DNA of 64,000 bases, from positions 124,001 through 188,000 of the forward strand of contig CAXAMN010004158.1 in the NCBI GenBank assembly GCA_963970005.1. The letters run 5' to 3'. A program made the translations under genes and the position numbers. This document shows, piece by piece, positions 63,180 to 64,000 of the stretch; the stretch's first letter is position 1; each line of letters begins with the position of its first letter. The stretch comes from Durusdinium trenchii. Taxonomy: Eukaryota; Sar; Dinophyceae; Suessiales; Symbiodiniaceae. The notes under the pieces are model-generated. The model saw nothing but the letters and a program-made list of their open reading frames with translations. It had not been told where the DNA came from and ran no database searches.

Positions 63180-64000
63180 CCCAACGCCGCGGCGATCGTG
63201 CGTCCCGAGAGTTGGGTCTCGCCGTGCCGATCGTGGCGAGACCCTCGGTGAGTTGGGCATTTTCTGGGCCGAAAGTCAACGACTTCGAAGTCGTTGAAAC
63301 GAAGACGCACCGGATGGTAGTCACAATATAGTTAACAAGATGTCACGGAGACGCACGGATTGGTCACGGTATAAGCTGTGTTCATACCGGTCGACCTATT
63401 GTAGCAGTACTCCTATACGACGTACTACGACGTACGTTCCGCACTCTCACACCCAAGTAGGATCCTCTCAGCAAGGCAAGTTCAATCAAAGGGTATGCAG
63501 GATTTTGTGCCAGGGGACAGTCCTAAAGTCAAGGGGGAGTCCATGGGGGGTTAGCGGAGGTTGAAAAGCAAACAGTGTGACTGGAACGGAGGGTCACCTC
63601 ACACAGAATGTGGTGTGTTTTGTTTTGTGTTTTCACATTGGGCAGGGAAGGGTTTCTTGCCAATGTAGATATTCCAACTATGCAGAATTCCTGCCCTGTG
63701 GCTGGTTCAATGGATCATGTCATGAACCAGAAAGCTCAAAAGGTATCAACATGCTGCGCAGTTGGAAGATCCAGGTATCTTACAGGCTAGAAGCTAGGGG
63801 TGAGGGGACCGCAGTTTAGATCGTTTTCCAATGCCTTACGTAATTTATCTCCTATAATTCTGACACTGCAGGTCAGGTCAGGCATTAGTTTCCTGGCAAA
63901 GATGAACTGTTGAGGAAAAGACTTGTACACAGGAGTGGAACATAGTGGAACACATGTTTGGCCTTATATGTTAACCGACTCAGTAGACTCAGTAGACACC
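63180..64000. other. No further exon recognised
   Basis: Downstream C2 strands were not found. CGACTTCGAAGTCG at about 63281-63294 is a palindrome. TACGACGTACTACGACGTACG repeats lie at about 63417-63437. Confidence 0.45.

Noticed and set aside
1-64000. Search for dinoflagellate spliced-leader relics, CRISPR arrays, rRNA and tRNA genes
   Set aside because: No spliced-leader-like 22-mer, spaced direct-repeat array or structured RNA gene was recognised by eye. A covariance-model search (Infernal, tRNAscan) would be needed to exclude divergent ones.

Overview
The window looks like nuclear DNA of a dinoflagellate, most likely a Symbiodiniaceae/Suessiales-type genome. The grounds are many very short exons with AG|G acceptors and occasional GC donors, coding almost entirely on the + strand, abundant degenerate pentatricopeptide-repeat (PPR) exons, Arabidopsis-type CCCTAAA interstitial repeats, many tiny terminal-inverted-repeat elements, microsatellites, and a dinoflagellate-style Copia retroelement. 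No bacterial operon, rRNA, tRNA, CRISPR array or phage gene was seen. Exon boundaries were read by eye from splice consensus and protein motifs, and have no transcript support.

Layout. 0-9 kb: mostly non-coding, with scattered unassigned exon candidates and three exons carrying RecQ-helicase motifs IV, V and VI (about 6.2-8.0 kb). 9-22 kb: repeat-rich, with two CTG/CAG-rich arrays (14.5-14.8 and 15.3-15.7 kb), several small inverted-repeat elements, unassigned exon candidates, and a glutamine-rich protein (19.3-20.4 kb) with an exact 276-bp higher-order repeat. 23-31.8 kb: about a dozen separate exons, each carrying roughly one PPR-like helix pair, apparently an exploded PPR gene whose introns and exon edges hold copies of at least three small TIR families. 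32-37 kb: exons of an ionotropic-glutamate-receptor-like channel in the right order (signal peptide, Cys/Trp-rich ectodomain, S1, M1, pore, M3, S2, last membrane helix), with a likely one-base frameshift after M3. 38.34-44.89 kb: an almost intact-looking 6.55-kb Copia LTR element with identical 5-bp target duplications, near-identical LTRs and an initiator-Met-tRNA-like primer site. It lacks integrase, has three frame breaks, carries a methyltransferase-like segment, and has a long C-terminal extension with two hydrophobic segments, a coiled coil and a Cys/His cluster. 45-50.5 kb: more unassigned exons and four more PPR-like exons. 50.5-64 kb: sparse, with isolated exon candidates and a C2-domain exon at 63.07-63.18 kb.

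How the parts relate. The readable genes (RecQ-like, PPR, glutamate-receptor-like, C2) all point the same way, as in dinoflagellate unidirectional gene arrays. They have no evident shared pathway. The most unusual objects are the retroelement's domain composition, the family of 80-110-bp TIR elements lying at or beside PPR exon edges (possible introners), and the 276-bp Gln-rich higher-order repeat.
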